Part shown: in pieces, positions 1 through 8,373 of the stretch | How the letters are laid out: every line of letters starts with the position of its first letter | How positions within the stretch are numbered: position 1 is the stretch's first letter | Origin: JBFXEO01 sp050180015 | GTDB taxonomy: Bacteria; Bacteroidota; Bacteroidia; Bacteroidales; Tenuifilaceae | NCBI GenBank assembly: GCA_050180015.1 | Contig: JBFXEO010000038.1 | Location: forward strand, 1 to 16,619 | Length of the DNA: 16,619 bases | Direction: 5' to 3' | The notes under the pieces: model-generated | What the model saw: only the letters and a program-made list of their open reading frames with translations | Database searches by the model: none | What the model was told of the DNA's origin: nothing | Made by a program: the position numbers and the translations under genes

Positions 1-675
1 CAATTCAGCAACGTTAGCCAGTACATGAATTTAAGGCGCTCTAATATTGAGTTGACACTGGAAAATGTGGCGTTGAGGAACGAAGTGGAAAAGCTAAAGG
101 GTACACTTGAGGAAAAGGGAACCGTTACCCTGGTCGATAGCTTGCATGGGGCAAAGTATTTATATATTCCGGCCCGTGTGATTCACAACTCTGTGAACAG
201 GCAGCAGAACTATATCACCTTAAACGTGGGACAAAATGATGGGGTAACGCAAGGAATGGGGGTTATATGTGGCAATGGAGTAATTGGGGTTGTAGCGTCG
301 GTTTCAAAAAACTTTTCTACGGCCATATCGTTACTAAATATCAACCTAAAGGTATCGGCAAAGCTTCAGAAATCAGGAATTTTTGGTTCACTGTCGTGGG
401 ATGGTTTAAATTACAGGGAGGTTGTGCTGAAAGATATTCCGTTGCACGTTCCCGTTGCTGTTGGCGATTCAGTGGTTACCAGCGGTTTTTCTTCCATTTT
501 TCCCCGAGATATTCCCATGGGAACTGTTGTTAATTTTTACGTGAAGGATGGAAGTTTTTATACGATTCACCTGCAGCTATTGGCCGATTTTAAGCGGCTC
601 GATCATGTTTATGTGGTGAAATCGTTCGATCAGCCCGAAATATCGCAAATTGAAACTACCAACAGCAATGATTAA
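1..675 (+). CDS. mreC: Rod shape-determining protein MreC (5' end outside window)
   Basis: The reading frame is open from base 1, so the gene starts upstream and the first ATG at 25 is internal. The visible 224 codons cover the periplasmic part of MreC. They begin with a short coiled-coil stretch (ELTLENVALRNEVEKLKG) that in this family follows the single N-terminal membrane anchor. Two beta-rich lobes follow, with the family-like stretches GQNDGVTQGMGVI and VGDSVVTSGFSSIFPRDIP. MreC is a bitopic scaffold that links MreB and MreD to PBP2 and RodA during lateral wall growth. Its stop overlaps the mreD start (ATGATTAA, 8 bases), and mreD, mrdA and rodA follow, which fixes the assignment. The anchor and N-terminus cannot be assessed. 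Identity is confident; the length is unknown. Confidence 0.93.
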   Translation, partial: QFSNVSQYMNLRRSNIELTLENVALRNEVEKLKGTLEEKGTVTLVDSLHGAKYLYIPARVIHNSVNRQQNYITLNVGQNDGVTQGMGVICGNGVIGVVASVSKNFSTAISLLNINLKVSAKLQKSGIFGSLSWDGLNYREVVLKDIPLHVPVAVGDSVVTSGFSSIFPRDIPMGTVVNFYVKDGSFYTIHLQLLADFKRLDHVYVVKSFDQPEISQIETTNSND

Positions 676-1177
676 AGAACTTCCCCGATACCTGATACTC
701 TTTGTTGTTTTGGTGGCCCTACAGCTATTGGTGCTGAATAATATAAACCTTGGAGGCTATATCAACCCGTATATCTACCTGCTTTTTATACTGCTATTGC
801 CCTTTAGCATTCCTGGCTGGTTGCTGTTAGCTATTGGTTTTTTAACCGGATTTACGGTTGATTACTTTATGGGTACCCTGGGATTACACGCTTCGGCAAC
901 GCTGGTACTGGCATTCTTCCGCCCTACAGTTCTCTCGCGGTTGAGCTACCGCAACGATATAGATAAATTTGACTCACCGGATATTGTGGGTAGCGGTATG
1001 GAATGGTTTGTCCGTTATGTTATAATTATGGTTGCCATTCATCATTTAGCGCTTTTTGGCCTCGAGGTTTTCTCGTTTTACCATTTTTACCTCACGCTGC
1101 TTAGGGTATTGCTAAGTACGCTATTCAGCTCATTCTTTATCATAATTTTTGAACTTTTATACTCACGCCGAAAGTAA
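668..1177 (+). CDS. mreD: Rod shape-determining protein MreD
   Basis: This is a 169-residue, very hydrophobic protein with about five to six predicted membrane segments. It has the size and position of MreD, the small polytopic inner-membrane partner of MreC. The chosen start is the ATG at 668 (MIKELPRYLILF), which overlaps the mreC stop by 8 bases. A TTG at 650 would add six residues but lies deeper inside mreC and is less likely. The stretch PGWLLLAIGFLTGFTVDYF, with its acidic residue in a membrane segment, and the nearby GTLGLHASATLVLAFFRP resemble MreD of other Bacteroidota. MreD sequences diverge strongly, so the call leans on topology and on its place between mreC and mrdA. Confidence 0.9.
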   Translation: MIKELPRYLILFVVLVALQLLVLNNINLGGYINPYIYLLFILLLPFSIPGWLLLAIGFLTGFTVDYFMGTLGLHASATLVLAFFRPTVLSRLSYRNDIDKFDSPDIVGSGMEWFVRYVIIMVAIHHLALFGLEVFSFYHFYLTLLRVLLSTLFSSFFIIIFELLYSRRK

Positions 1178-1187
1178 CCCCTCTAAC

Positions 1188-3041
1188 GTGCAGCTAAATA
1201 TTACAACCGATAAGAAGTTTGTTATTTCAGGGATTATAGTCCTTGTTTTTGTTGTCATAGTTGTAAAGCTCTTTTACATTCAGGTTGTCGATAACTCCTA
1301 TAAATTTTCTGCCAACAACAACGTTCTCCGGTGTATAATCCAGTATCCAACGCGTGGGCTTATTTTCGACAGGCATGGAGAAATGCTCGTGGCCAACCAG
1401 GTGGTTTACGACCTGCTTGTTGTAAAGAATCAGGTAAAACCTTTCGATACCCTGGAGTTCGCATCGATGCTTGGCTTTACTGTCGATCAGGTAAGAGACG
1501 CGTTTACCCAGATGAAAAAGCAGAAGGGATACTCGCCCCGGAAATCGGTAGTGCTGTTTAAGCAGCTGTCAGCATCGTCATACGCCCGGTTGCAGGAAAT
1601 TTTGTACAAGTATCAGGGATTTGAGGTTCAGCCCCGTACCGTAAGAACTTACCCTCGGCGTATCGCCAGTCACCTATTCGGGTATGTAGGCGAGGTGGAT
1701 GAATCGGTAATTAAACAGCAGCCATACTACCAGCTTGGCGACTACATTGGAATTAGTGGAATTGAGAAATACTACGAGAATGAGCTGCTTGGTACCAAAG
1801 GGGTAAACATTTACATGGTTGATGTCCATAACCGAATAAAAGGGCCCTACGAGGATGGGCATTACGACTCCATTGCCAAAGTAGGAAAAAACTTAACCTG
1901 TACCATTGATGCCGATTTGCAGGAGTATGGAGAACACCTGATGGTAAATAAAATTGGCAGTATAGTCGCCATTGAGCCCAAAACTGGCGAGGTGCTCGCC
2001 ATGATATCGAGCCCGTCGTATAACCCGGAACTACTGATTGGTCGCGACAGGGCCGATAATTTCAGGGTACTGCAGCAGGATACACTTAAACCTATATTCA
2101 ACCGGGCAATTATGGCTCTTTATCCGCCGGGGTCAACTTTTAAGGTGGTTAATGCGCTTATCGGCCTGCAGGAGGGCGTTGTACACCCCGATACACGGTA
2201 CAGCTGTAACGGCGGTTATACCATTGGTCGTGGTGTGGGATGCCACAACCATCCGTCACCGTTGAACCTGGTACAGTCAATACAGGCTTCCTGTAACACA
2301 TACTACTGCCATGTTTTTAGGGATATTATTGATAACCGGGAGTATGGTTCGGTGGAGGATGGATTTAACGAGTGGCGGAGGCACGTTGAATCTTTTGGGT
2401 ATGGCAGTAAGTTGGGTATTGACTTACCCAATGAGCAGAAGGGAATAGTTCCTTCGGTGAATTTCTACAACAAATATTTCCGAAAGGGAGGTTGGAACTC
2501 GCTGACAATTATTTCATTATCTATTGGACAGGGTGAGCTGGCTGCCACTCCGTTACAGATGGCCAACTTGGTTTCAACCATTTCCAATAAAGGCCACTAC
2601 TATACCCCTCATATTGTCAAACAAATAGGGGGCGAAACACAAATGGATCCGCAGCTTCTGGAGAAGCATTTTACCACGATTGATTCTACCTGGTATAAGT
2701 ATATAATAGAAGGAATGGATATGGCCGTTAACGGTGTCCCCGGTAGCGGAAGCACTGCACGAATTGCTGCTTTGCCCGATGTTAGAATTTGCGGTAAAAC
2801 GGGAACTTCGCAAAATCCGCATGGCAACGACCATTCCGTGTTTTTTGCTTTTGCCCCCAAGGACGACCCCCAAATTGCCATAGCTGTTTACGTGGAGAAT
2901 GCTGGCTTTGGTGCCACCTGGGCTGCGCCAATTGCGAGTTTAATGATCGAAAAGTATCTTAAAGATTCTATATCTCGTCCCAGCTTAGAAACCTATGTTT
3001 TACAGGCAAATTTGCTAGACCGACATGCAAAGAAGAAGTAA
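1188..3041 (+). CDS. mrdA: Penicillin-binding protein 2 (peptidoglycan transpeptidase)
   Basis: This class B PBP is the elongasome transpeptidase that cross-links new peptidoglycan in the periplasm. One N-terminal membrane helix (KKFVISGIIVLVFVVIVVKLF) is followed by a PBP dimerisation domain with RGLIFDRHGEMLVAN, then the transpeptidase domain. Catalytic motifs are SxxK in PPGSTFKVV (Ser316), SxN in SCN (Ser368) and KTG in CGKTGTS (Lys537), numbered from GTG 1188. No ATG occurs near the 5' end. GTG 1188 lies 10 bp after the mreD stop and puts about eight residues before the membrane helix, as is usual. TTG 1149 would add 13 residues and overlap mreD by 29 bp; it cannot be excluded. The 3' end overlaps rodA by 17 bp, which suggests coupled synthesis of the PBP2/RodA pair. 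Confidence 0.95.
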   Translation: MQLNITTDKKFVISGIIVLVFVVIVVKLFYIQVVDNSYKFSANNNVLRCIIQYPTRGLIFDRHGEMLVANQVVYDLLVVKNQVKPFDTLEFASMLGFTVDQVRDAFTQMKKQKGYSPRKSVVLFKQLSASSYARLQEILYKYQGFEVQPRTVRTYPRRIASHLFGYVGEVDESVIKQQPYYQLGDYIGISGIEKYYENELLGTKGVNIYMVDVHNRIKGPYEDGHYDSIAKVGKNLTCTIDADLQEYGEHLMVNKIGSIVAIEPKTGEVLAMISSPSYNPELLIGRDRADNFRVLQQDTLKPIFNRAIMALYPPGSTFKVVNALIGLQEGVVHPDTRYSCNGGYTIGRGVGCHNHPSPLNLVQSIQASCNTYYCHVFRDIIDNREYGSVEDGFNEWRRHVESFGYGSKLGIDLPNEQKGIVPSVNFYNKYFRKGGWNSLTIISLSIGQGELAATPLQMANLVSTISNKGHYYTPHIVKQIGGETQMDPQLLEKHFTTIDSTWYKYIIEGMDMAVNGVPGSGSTARIAALPDVRICGKTGTSQNPHGNDHSVFFAFAPKDDPQIAIAVYVENAGFGATWAAPIASLMIEKYLKDSISRPSLETYVLQANLLDRHAKKK

Positions 3042-4443
3042 AATAGTAAATAATCTTGACTGGACAACCATCTTCATCTATATCATTTTGGTAATGATGG
3101 GGTGGATGAATATCTATGCTGCTGTTTACAGCGAGGAGCATAGCAGCATCCTCGACTTTGGCCAGCGGTATGGCAAGCAGCTTATTTGGATTGTGTTTGC
3201 CTTTGCTATTGCCGCTACAATAATGCTGAGCAACAGTAGGCTTTACGTTGTTTTTGCGTACTTGATATACGGAATTGTTATAGGATTGCTGCTTGTAACG
3301 TTGGTCTCGGGTAAGGTGGTAAATGCGTCAAAGTCCTGGATACAGGTTGGTTCGTTTGGAATACAACCAGCTGAGTTTGCAAAATTAGCTACGGCCCTCG
3401 CCCTTGCCAAGTTTATGAGCCCCTACGGATTTAAACTCAATACCCTAACATCGTACATTAAAGTTGGGTTGATAATTGCGGTTCCGGCAGGAATTATACT
3501 TCTACAAAACGATACCGGGTCGGCCTTGGTTTTTGGAGCGTTTATCATAATTCTGTACCGCGAGGGGCTTCCCGGCTGGATACTTGCATTTTTGATGTTC
3601 CTGGTTGGTCTATTCATAGTAACGCTGGTTTTTAACCCAGTGTCAATACTGATATTCCTATACGCATTTTTCGTATTCATTTTTATTCTTCAAACCCATA
3701 GGTATAAGGAGGCATTCCGGCTTACCGCGGGACTTGTGGGTATCGGTGTGCTGATGTACATTTCCTCGGAGATTTTTGATGTTAGGGTAAAGAAATTGTA
3801 CTTTTTTATTTTGCCAATGGTGGTAGGGTTGGCTGTGGCATTTATTCATGGGCTTATAACCCGCTCCCGTCAGGTACATATCTGGACTGCATTTCTGTCT
3901 ATGTCAATCCTTTTTTCGCTATCAACCGACTATGTTTTTAAAAACATGCTGGATGTTCACCACCAGAAACGAATTAACGATTTGCTGGGCATCGAGTCGG
4001 ATCCGCTGGGGTGGGGGTATAATGTAAATCAATCGAAAATTGCCATTGGTTCCGGTGGATTTAGCGGGAAAGGCTACCTGGCCGGAACCCAAACGAAATT
4101 CAATTTTGTCCCTGAGCAAAGTACCGATTTTATATTCTGTACGGTAGGTGAGGAGTGGGGCTTTCTGGGTTCGCTGCTTGTGATGGGTATTTTCCTGTAC
4201 CTTTTAATTAGGTTGATTAGAATAGCGGAGAGGCAACGCGATAGTTTTGCCAGAATTTATGGGTATGGCGTAGTATCAATACTCTTTTTTCATATTGCGG
4301 TAAATGTTGGGATGACAGTAGGAATTTTCCCGGTAATTGGCATTCCGCTACCCTTTTTCAGCTACGGGGGCTCTTCGCTATGGGCCTTCACTATTCTGCT
4401 GTTTATCCTTCTGAAGTTTGACTCCGATAGGTTTGGGCATTAA
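3025..4443 (+). CDS. rodA: RodA, SEDS-family peptidoglycan glycosyltransferase
   Basis: This 472-residue polytopic membrane protein belongs to the FtsW/RodA/SpoVE (SEDS) family. It polymerises lipid II into glycan strands and works as a complex with PBP2, whose gene it overlaps by 17 bp. Family stretches visible are SWIQVGSFGIQPAEFAKLA, LLQNDTGSALVFG, SKIAIGSGGFSGKGYLAGTQ, FVPEQSTDFIF and the C-terminal PLPFFSYGGSS. It is longer than E. coli RodA (about 370 aa). The extra length lies in the middle, near residues 200-290, and contains additional hydrophobic segments; similar lengths are known in Bacteroidota. The ATG at 3025 is the start. The stop overlaps the stop of the convergent phosphodiesterase gene by 4 bases. 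Confidence 0.95.
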   Translation: MQRRSKIVNNLDWTTIFIYIILVMMGWMNIYAAVYSEEHSSILDFGQRYGKQLIWIVFAFAIAATIMLSNSRLYVVFAYLIYGIVIGLLLVTLVSGKVVNASKSWIQVGSFGIQPAEFAKLATALALAKFMSPYGFKLNTLTSYIKVGLIIAVPAGIILLQNDTGSALVFGAFIIILYREGLPGWILAFLMFLVGLFIVTLVFNPVSILIFLYAFFVFIFILQTHRYKEAFRLTAGLVGIGVLMYISSEIFDVRVKKLYFFILPMVVGLAVAFIHGLITRSRQVHIWTAFLSMSILFSLSTDYVFKNMLDVHHQKRINDLLGIESDPLGWGYNVNQSKIAIGSGGFSGKGYLAGTQTKFNFVPEQSTDFIFCTVGEEWGFLGSLLVMGIFLYLLIRLIRIAERQRDSFARIYGYGVVSILFFHIAVNVGMTVGIFPVIGIPLPFFSYGGSSLWAFTILLFILLKFDSDRFGH

Positions 4444-5033
4444 TTGCCGATAGTGATCTGAAATTTGCTGGTCGATTGGTTTATCAGATCCGAGAAAAGT
4501 AACCTGAAATGCAATTTGAAAAGTTCTGCATTGATGTTAAACTGTTCTAGTACATAGCCGGCCTTACCTGGAAGCGATGTGTGGTTGCTCATAATTTCCA
4601 GCGCATGGTGTATCCCTTCTTCTGATTTGTAGCTGTATAGCCTATCGCTTTGTATCATAAATGGGAGAAATCGTCTTACCGGCGGGGGCAAAATATGGAA
4701 GCGCTGGAGCAGTTGCAGGTAAAATGTTCTGGTAAAATTTTCAAGGTTGCGCTTCGAGTAGTTTTCCCACTCCAGGGCTAAAACATGGTCGAAAAGCACG
4801 TCGGTCGCAACACCGGAATATCGCCCTAACCCTGGTTTAAGAATATTGGTACAAATTTTTGTTGATGGATGGCTGTCGGTAAGCGCATCTATTGCCCTGT
4901 GTAGCCAAATTCCCTGTTGAACTTTTGCGGGGTACATGTCGAAACGTTTGCCCTTAACGTAATCGCCGATAAAATTCCCTAGCCTGATTTCGGCGTCGTT
5001 GCCCGATAAAAAAAGATGTGCCAGAAAATTCAT
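4440..5033 (-). CDS. acpH: Acyl-carrier-protein phosphodiesterase (AcpH, DUF479)
   Basis: This 197-residue protein matches the DUF479/AcpH family, which hydrolyses 4'-phosphopantetheine from holo-ACP and so can tune fatty-acid carrier activity. The family is related to HD-type metal hydrolases. The signature blocks are intact: NFLAHLFLS (His6), LGNFIGDYVKG (Asp24), GIWLHRAIDALTDSHP (His45, Asp49, His55) and SGVATDVLFDHVLALEW (Asp82, His83). The length fits the E. coli enzyme. The start is the ATG complementary to 5031-5033, 25 bp after lpxH on the same strand, so both are probably on one transcript. That joins two lipid-metabolism functions that each depend on acyl-ACP supply. The 3' end overlaps the convergent rodA stop, and no terminator hairpin is visible between them. 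Confidence 0.85.
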   Translation of the reverse strand: MNFLAHLFLSGNDAEIRLGNFIGDYVKGKRFDMYPAKVQQGIWLHRAIDALTDSHPSTKICTNILKPGLGRYSGVATDVLFDHVLALEWENYSKRNLENFTRTFYLQLLQRFHILPPPVRRFLPFMIQSDRLYSYKSEEGIHHALEIMSNHTSLPGKAGYVLEQFNINAELFKLHFRLLFSDLINQSTSKFQITIGN

Positions 5034-5058
5034 CGGTATAAAACAGGATTAGTTTAAC

Positions 5059-5841
5059 CTACAGTTTAACTAGGCTGATTACCTCGTCGGGCTGATTGGG
5101 AAAGTAGCGCATGAGCTTAAAAGTCTCGCCATCCCAAACGGCGTAGGTATTGCTGACCAGCCAATCGCCCAAAACTATAAGGTTAGACTGGCTGGACAAT
5201 GGGTAAATTACCGGAGAGTGCCAATGCCCGTAGATGAAAAAATCGAAATGTTCCTTTTCCAGGGTGGCCTTAGAAAACATGGTAATTTGCTCGTTATCAC
5301 CTTTGAAATTGTGGGTTATTTCCTTGGAGTACCTGTTGCTAACGCTCCACTGGTTGCCAAACCATAGCGAGAAGTTTGGGTGAAGCTTCGAGAATATCCA
5401 CTGTAGCGTTGGGCTGGTGAATATTCTTTTAAGAAGCCGATAGCCGGGATCCCCGGGGCCAAGCCCATCGCCGTGGGCGAGCAGAAATTTACGCCCAAAG
5501 AATTCCCGGGTGATTGGGTTACGGTGTACTTCAACGCCAAGTTCCTGGGGAAAGTAGTCGAACATCCAAATATCGTGGTTGCCGGTGAAGAAGTGAACCG
5601 GAATTCCACGGTCGGTTAACTCGGCAATTCTTCCCAGAAACCGGGTGTACCCCTTGGGAACAACCCGTCGGTATTCAAACCAGAAGTCAAAAATATCGCC
5701 CAAAAGGTACAGCTCTGCAATATCATCCTTAACACTCTCAAGCCAGGCGTTGAATAGTTTTTCGCGGGGCAAACTTTCGTTCAGCGTTGGTAATCCAAGG
5801 TGCAAATCCGATGCGAAGTATATTTTTCGGCTATCCTTCAT
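5059..5841 (-). CDS. lpxH: UDP-2,3-diacylglucosamine diphosphatase LpxH
   Basis: This 260-residue calcineurin-like metallophosphoesterase has the LpxH pattern of metal ligands. The motifs are DLH (Asp12, His14), GD (Asp49), GNHD (Asn88, His89), AHGD (His123) and GHWH (His206, His208). LpxH cleaves UDP-2,3-diacylglucosamine to lipid X and UMP at the cytoplasmic face of the inner membrane, the fourth step of lipid A synthesis. The stretch LGDIFDFWFEYRRVVP, after the second metal motif, is typical of LpxH rather than of general phosphoesterases. The ATG at 5841 is 42 bp after the lipoprotein gene upstream and 25 bp before acpH, so a three-gene minus-strand unit is likely. The product is slightly longer than the E. 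coli enzyme (240 aa). Confidence 0.88.
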   Translation of the reverse strand: MKDSRKIYFASDLHLGLPTLNESLPREKLFNAWLESVKDDIAELYLLGDIFDFWFEYRRVVPKGYTRFLGRIAELTDRGIPVHFFTGNHDIWMFDYFPQELGVEVHRNPITREFFGRKFLLAHGDGLGPGDPGYRLLKRIFTSPTLQWIFSKLHPNFSLWFGNQWSVSNRYSKEITHNFKGDNEQITMFSKATLEKEHFDFFIYGHWHSPVIYPLSSQSNLIVLGDWLVSNTYAVWDGETFKLMRYFPNQPDEVISLVKL

Positions 5842-5883
5842 TCAATGTCAACGTTGTTTTATCTGTGTAGCTTGATTGTTTTG

Positions 5884-7056
5884 CTACTTTAGTATTTCTG
5901 CAAGTTTTTTCCGGAGATTCTCCCCGTAAAGGTTCTTTCCAATGATGGACTGATCCTGCCCTATTAGGTAGTTGGCCGGGATTTGCGTTACGTTGTAAAC
6001 CTTGGCCGCATACGACGATGATCCGTCGGGGTTGTCCTCGCAAACACTTATCCAGGGTATGCTGGATGTTTCTATGGCGGTTATCCATTCCTCCCTGTTC
6101 ACGTCCAATGCCACCTGGTAAACTTCAAAACCTTTTGGCTTATACTGCCTGTATATTCCCATTAACTCCCTGTTGTCGAGCAGGCTGCCGGTATTGTTTG
6201 AAAGCCAGAAATCAAGTAGGACAACTTTACCTTTAAGACTCGAAAGTTTAATTTTGACCCCGTTCTTGTTGGGGATATCAAGGTCTGGAAGTGATACCTC
6301 CGATTCGGAAATAATTTTTTGCAGCCGGCTGTTTGTAATAATCTTTTCAATCCTATCCAGGTCTTCAACCATACCTTTTGTGTAATCCGATTCGGGGTAC
6401 AGCGCTTTCCAGGCCGAGGCAACGGTTTTCATGGTGAGCAAATCGCCGGAGTTGTCGAATAGGTAAAGGTTATCGTTGTACTTTTGGTATAGGGCCATAA
6501 CGCTTGCCTTCGACATGGGGTTGGCTTGGATAAACTTAAGGTTGAAGTTTTTTTGTTCCTTAACCGCGGTTTCGAATTCCTTTTCGATTAAAGCTTTCTC
6601 CTCGGGGGTGTTGGCATCGAGGTATTGCTTGCTGAGATCGTCTATTTTTTGTTTCGATTTGGCAAATGTAACCGCTAGCGTTTGAACCTTCAGTGAGCCG
6701 GGGGAACCCTTGACTTTGTACTCAGCCATGTTTTTGCTATCGAAATCAACTGTAATATTTTCGTTTTGTTCCGCTAGCAGGGTTATTGCACCTCCATTTT
6801 CGATGCTCAGCGTGTAGAATGTAGGTTCAACACCCTGCTTCACCCTGAATTTTTTTGTGTTTTCTCCATCCGAAATTTTTACGGAGTCCAGCATAACCAG
6901 TCGCTTGAAGTCAAGACGGGAAAGGTATAGCATGCTTTCCTCGTGGGATTTAACCTTAACGTTTAGGGTAACTTTATCCTTTTTGCTGCACGATGTGCCA
7001 TAGAGTAAAACAGTGAAGCATAAAATTGCGAAACCCAAAATTCGTTTTATAGCCAT
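5884..7056 (-). CDS. DUF4369/thioredoxin-fold lipoprotein lacking CxxC
   Basis: This 390-residue protein begins with a lipoprotein-type signal ending at Cys23 (LLYGTSCSKK). It has an N-terminal beta-rich region of the DUF4369 kind (about residues 28-125), a helical linker, and a C-terminal TlpA/AhpC-like thioredoxin fold (about 255-390). In the thioredoxin fold the usual WCxxC after DFW is replaced by asparagine, threonine, glycine and serine (LSNNTGSLL, residues 285-293). The cis-proline region (QIPANYLI) is kept. It is therefore probably not a disulfide oxidoreductase and may act as a binding or structural paralogue. The start at 7056 is preceded by AGGAG seven bases upstream and by a good promoter; a longer frame back to 7125 would place the signal internally. 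The substrate is unknown. Confidence 0.85.
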   Translation of the reverse strand: MAIKRILGFAILCFTVLLYGTSCSKKDKVTLNVKVKSHEESMLYLSRLDFKRLVMLDSVKISDGENTKKFRVKQGVEPTFYTLSIENGGAITLLAEQNENITVDFDSKNMAEYKVKGSPGSLKVQTLAVTFAKSKQKIDDLSKQYLDANTPEEKALIEKEFETAVKEQKNFNLKFIQANPMSKASVMALYQKYNDNLYLFDNSGDLLTMKTVASAWKALYPESDYTKGMVEDLDRIEKIITNSRLQKIISESEVSLPDLDIPNKNGVKIKLSSLKGKVVLLDFWLSNNTGSLLDNRELMGIYRQYKPKGFEVYQVALDVNREEWITAIETSSIPWISVCEDNPDGSSSYAAKVYNVTQIPANYLIGQDQSIIGKNLYGENLRKKLAEILK

Positions 7057-7083
7057 AATTACTCCTTTTCTATTTGTGTTGGG

Positions 7084-7113
7084 CAAAATTAACCATTCGT
7101 TCTTAATTTCAAA
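7084..7113 (-). promoter_or_regulatory. Bacteroidota-type promoter of the thioredoxin-fold lipoprotein gene
   Basis: On the minus strand TTTG (complement of 7110-7113) is followed after 18 bases by TAATTTTG (complement of 7084-7091), a perfect match to the -7 box TAnnTTTG. The spacer is about one base shorter than the usual 19-21. Transcription would start near 7077, leaving a short leader of about 20 bases that contains AGGAG before the ATG at 7056. This probably drives the lipoprotein, lpxH and acpH. Confidence 0.55.
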
Positions 7114-7239
7114 TAATTGGTGCAAAGTTTAACCTTGCTGCCCTGTTTTGAATTTATATGGCAATGATATATTACGTATTGGGGATGGCTAAACATCCGA
7201 AAAATACTATACCTTAGCGTTGCCAATTCCATTTATCCA

Positions 7240-8373
7240 ATGAAAGCTTACGAAAAGCCCAAGGGTTCCCATATCAGCTATTTTAGCGACAAGGTAAAGC
7301 TGTACGGTGGAATTAACCTGGCCCAGGGAATCCCAGGGTTTAATCCTCCAACAGAGCTGTTAGATGAGTTGAATACAATCTCGCATACAAACATTCACCA
7401 GTATGCTCCGGGCTTGGGAAATTTACGGCTGCTGGAGTTGATTTCTCAGAGATACCGAGTTCCGGTGGATAATCTTTTAATTGTTCAGGGTGCTACGGAA
7501 GGGCTTTCGCTGATTTATACATACCTGCATAAAATTTTGAATGGACATTTTGCCACGCTTGCATTCGATCCGGCCTACGAGAGCTATAGCAAGTTGCCTG
7601 CCATATTTGGTCAACCTTTTATCGAATTTCCATTGGACGATAATGGTTCCGTAAACTTTGACGAACTTACCGATGAGATTGAAAGATATAAGGTTAAGCT
7701 GATTTTCCTGAGTTCGCCCGGAAACCCTTACGGAAAGATTTGGAGCAAAGTAGAGGTTGATAGGATTGTTGAACTGTCCCGGCAGTTCGATTTCTACATC
7801 GTGTTCGATGCGGTGTACGATCAGCTCTATTTTTCCGAACAGCCGTATGTCCCGGTTGAGCGACTAAACGACAGATTATTTGTTGTGAGCAGCTTTTCAA
7901 AATCGCTATGTATAACGGGTTGGCGTATTGGATACATTATTCATCACAAAACTCATGCTGAGGGTTTGCAATCGGTGCACGATTACATTGGACTTTGCGC
8001 CCCATCGTTACTGCAACAGGCATTGGCAAATTACCTTGCAGCAAGTAGCTATGCAGCAAGTTATGTGGAGCAGTTCAGGGGTAAGCTAAACCAATCGTTT
8101 TTGGTGTTCAGCAATGTTTTGCGGAATTTAGGTTTTCATGTTCCCAGAATTGATGGTGGCTGCTTTGTGTGGGCGCAGCTGCCCCCAAATTTTACCGATG
8201 GATTTACATTCGCCTCCATGCTTTACGATGAGCATAAACTGGCAGTAATTCCCGGCGAGCATTTTAGTCCCGGTAAAGTAAGCTGGATTCGGTTTAACAT
8301 TGCACGCCCGATGGACGAGATTCGTTTGGCCGAAAACGAGCTGGTGCAGTTCATTAAAAATCATGCGGAATGA
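7240..8373 (+). CDS. PLP-dependent class I/II aminotransferase
   Basis: This 377-residue fold-type I PLP enzyme transfers amino groups between an amino acid and a 2-oxo acid in the cytosol. Visible features are the N-terminal substrate-arm stretch NLAQGIPGFNPP, GATEGLSLIY at the phosphate-binding loop, SSPGNPYGKIW, the Asp in YIVFDAVYDQL, and the PLP lysine Lys221 in SFSKSLCITGWRIGY. The C-terminal WIRFNIARP contains the carboxylate-binding Arg. The overall pattern resembles the methionine/aromatic aminotransferase (YbdL/KAT) group, but the substrate cannot be read from sequence. It starts at ATG 7240, divergent from the lipoprotein gene. It overlaps the glycosyltransferase start by 4 bases (ATGA), so translation is likely coupled. 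Confidence 0.88.
   Translation: MKAYEKPKGSHISYFSDKVKLYGGINLAQGIPGFNPPTELLDELNTISHTNIHQYAPGLGNLRLLELISQRYRVPVDNLLIVQGATEGLSLIYTYLHKILNGHFATLAFDPAYESYSKLPAIFGQPFIEFPLDDNGSVNFDELTDEIERYKVKLIFLSSPGNPYGKIWSKVEVDRIVELSRQFDFYIVFDAVYDQLYFSEQPYVPVERLNDRLFVVSSFSKSLCITGWRIGYIIHHKTHAEGLQSVHDYIGLCAPSLLQQALANYLAASSYAASYVEQFRGKLNQSFLVFSNVLRNLGFHVPRIDGGCFVWAQLPPNFTDGFTFASMLYDEHKLAVIPGEHFSPGKVSWIRFNIARPMDEIRLAENELVQFIKNHAE

Noticed and set aside
25..675. ATG 25 as the mreC start
   Set aside because: The frame is open upstream to the window edge and MreC's membrane anchor is missing, so the ATG is internal.
7057..7125. Start of the thioredoxin-fold protein at 7125
   Set aside because: The 23 extra residues would precede the lipoprotein signal and overlap its promoter.
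7210..7217. Promoter -7 box TACCTTAG for the aminotransferase
   Set aside because: One mismatch to TAnnTTTG and no TTTG at the expected distance upstream.
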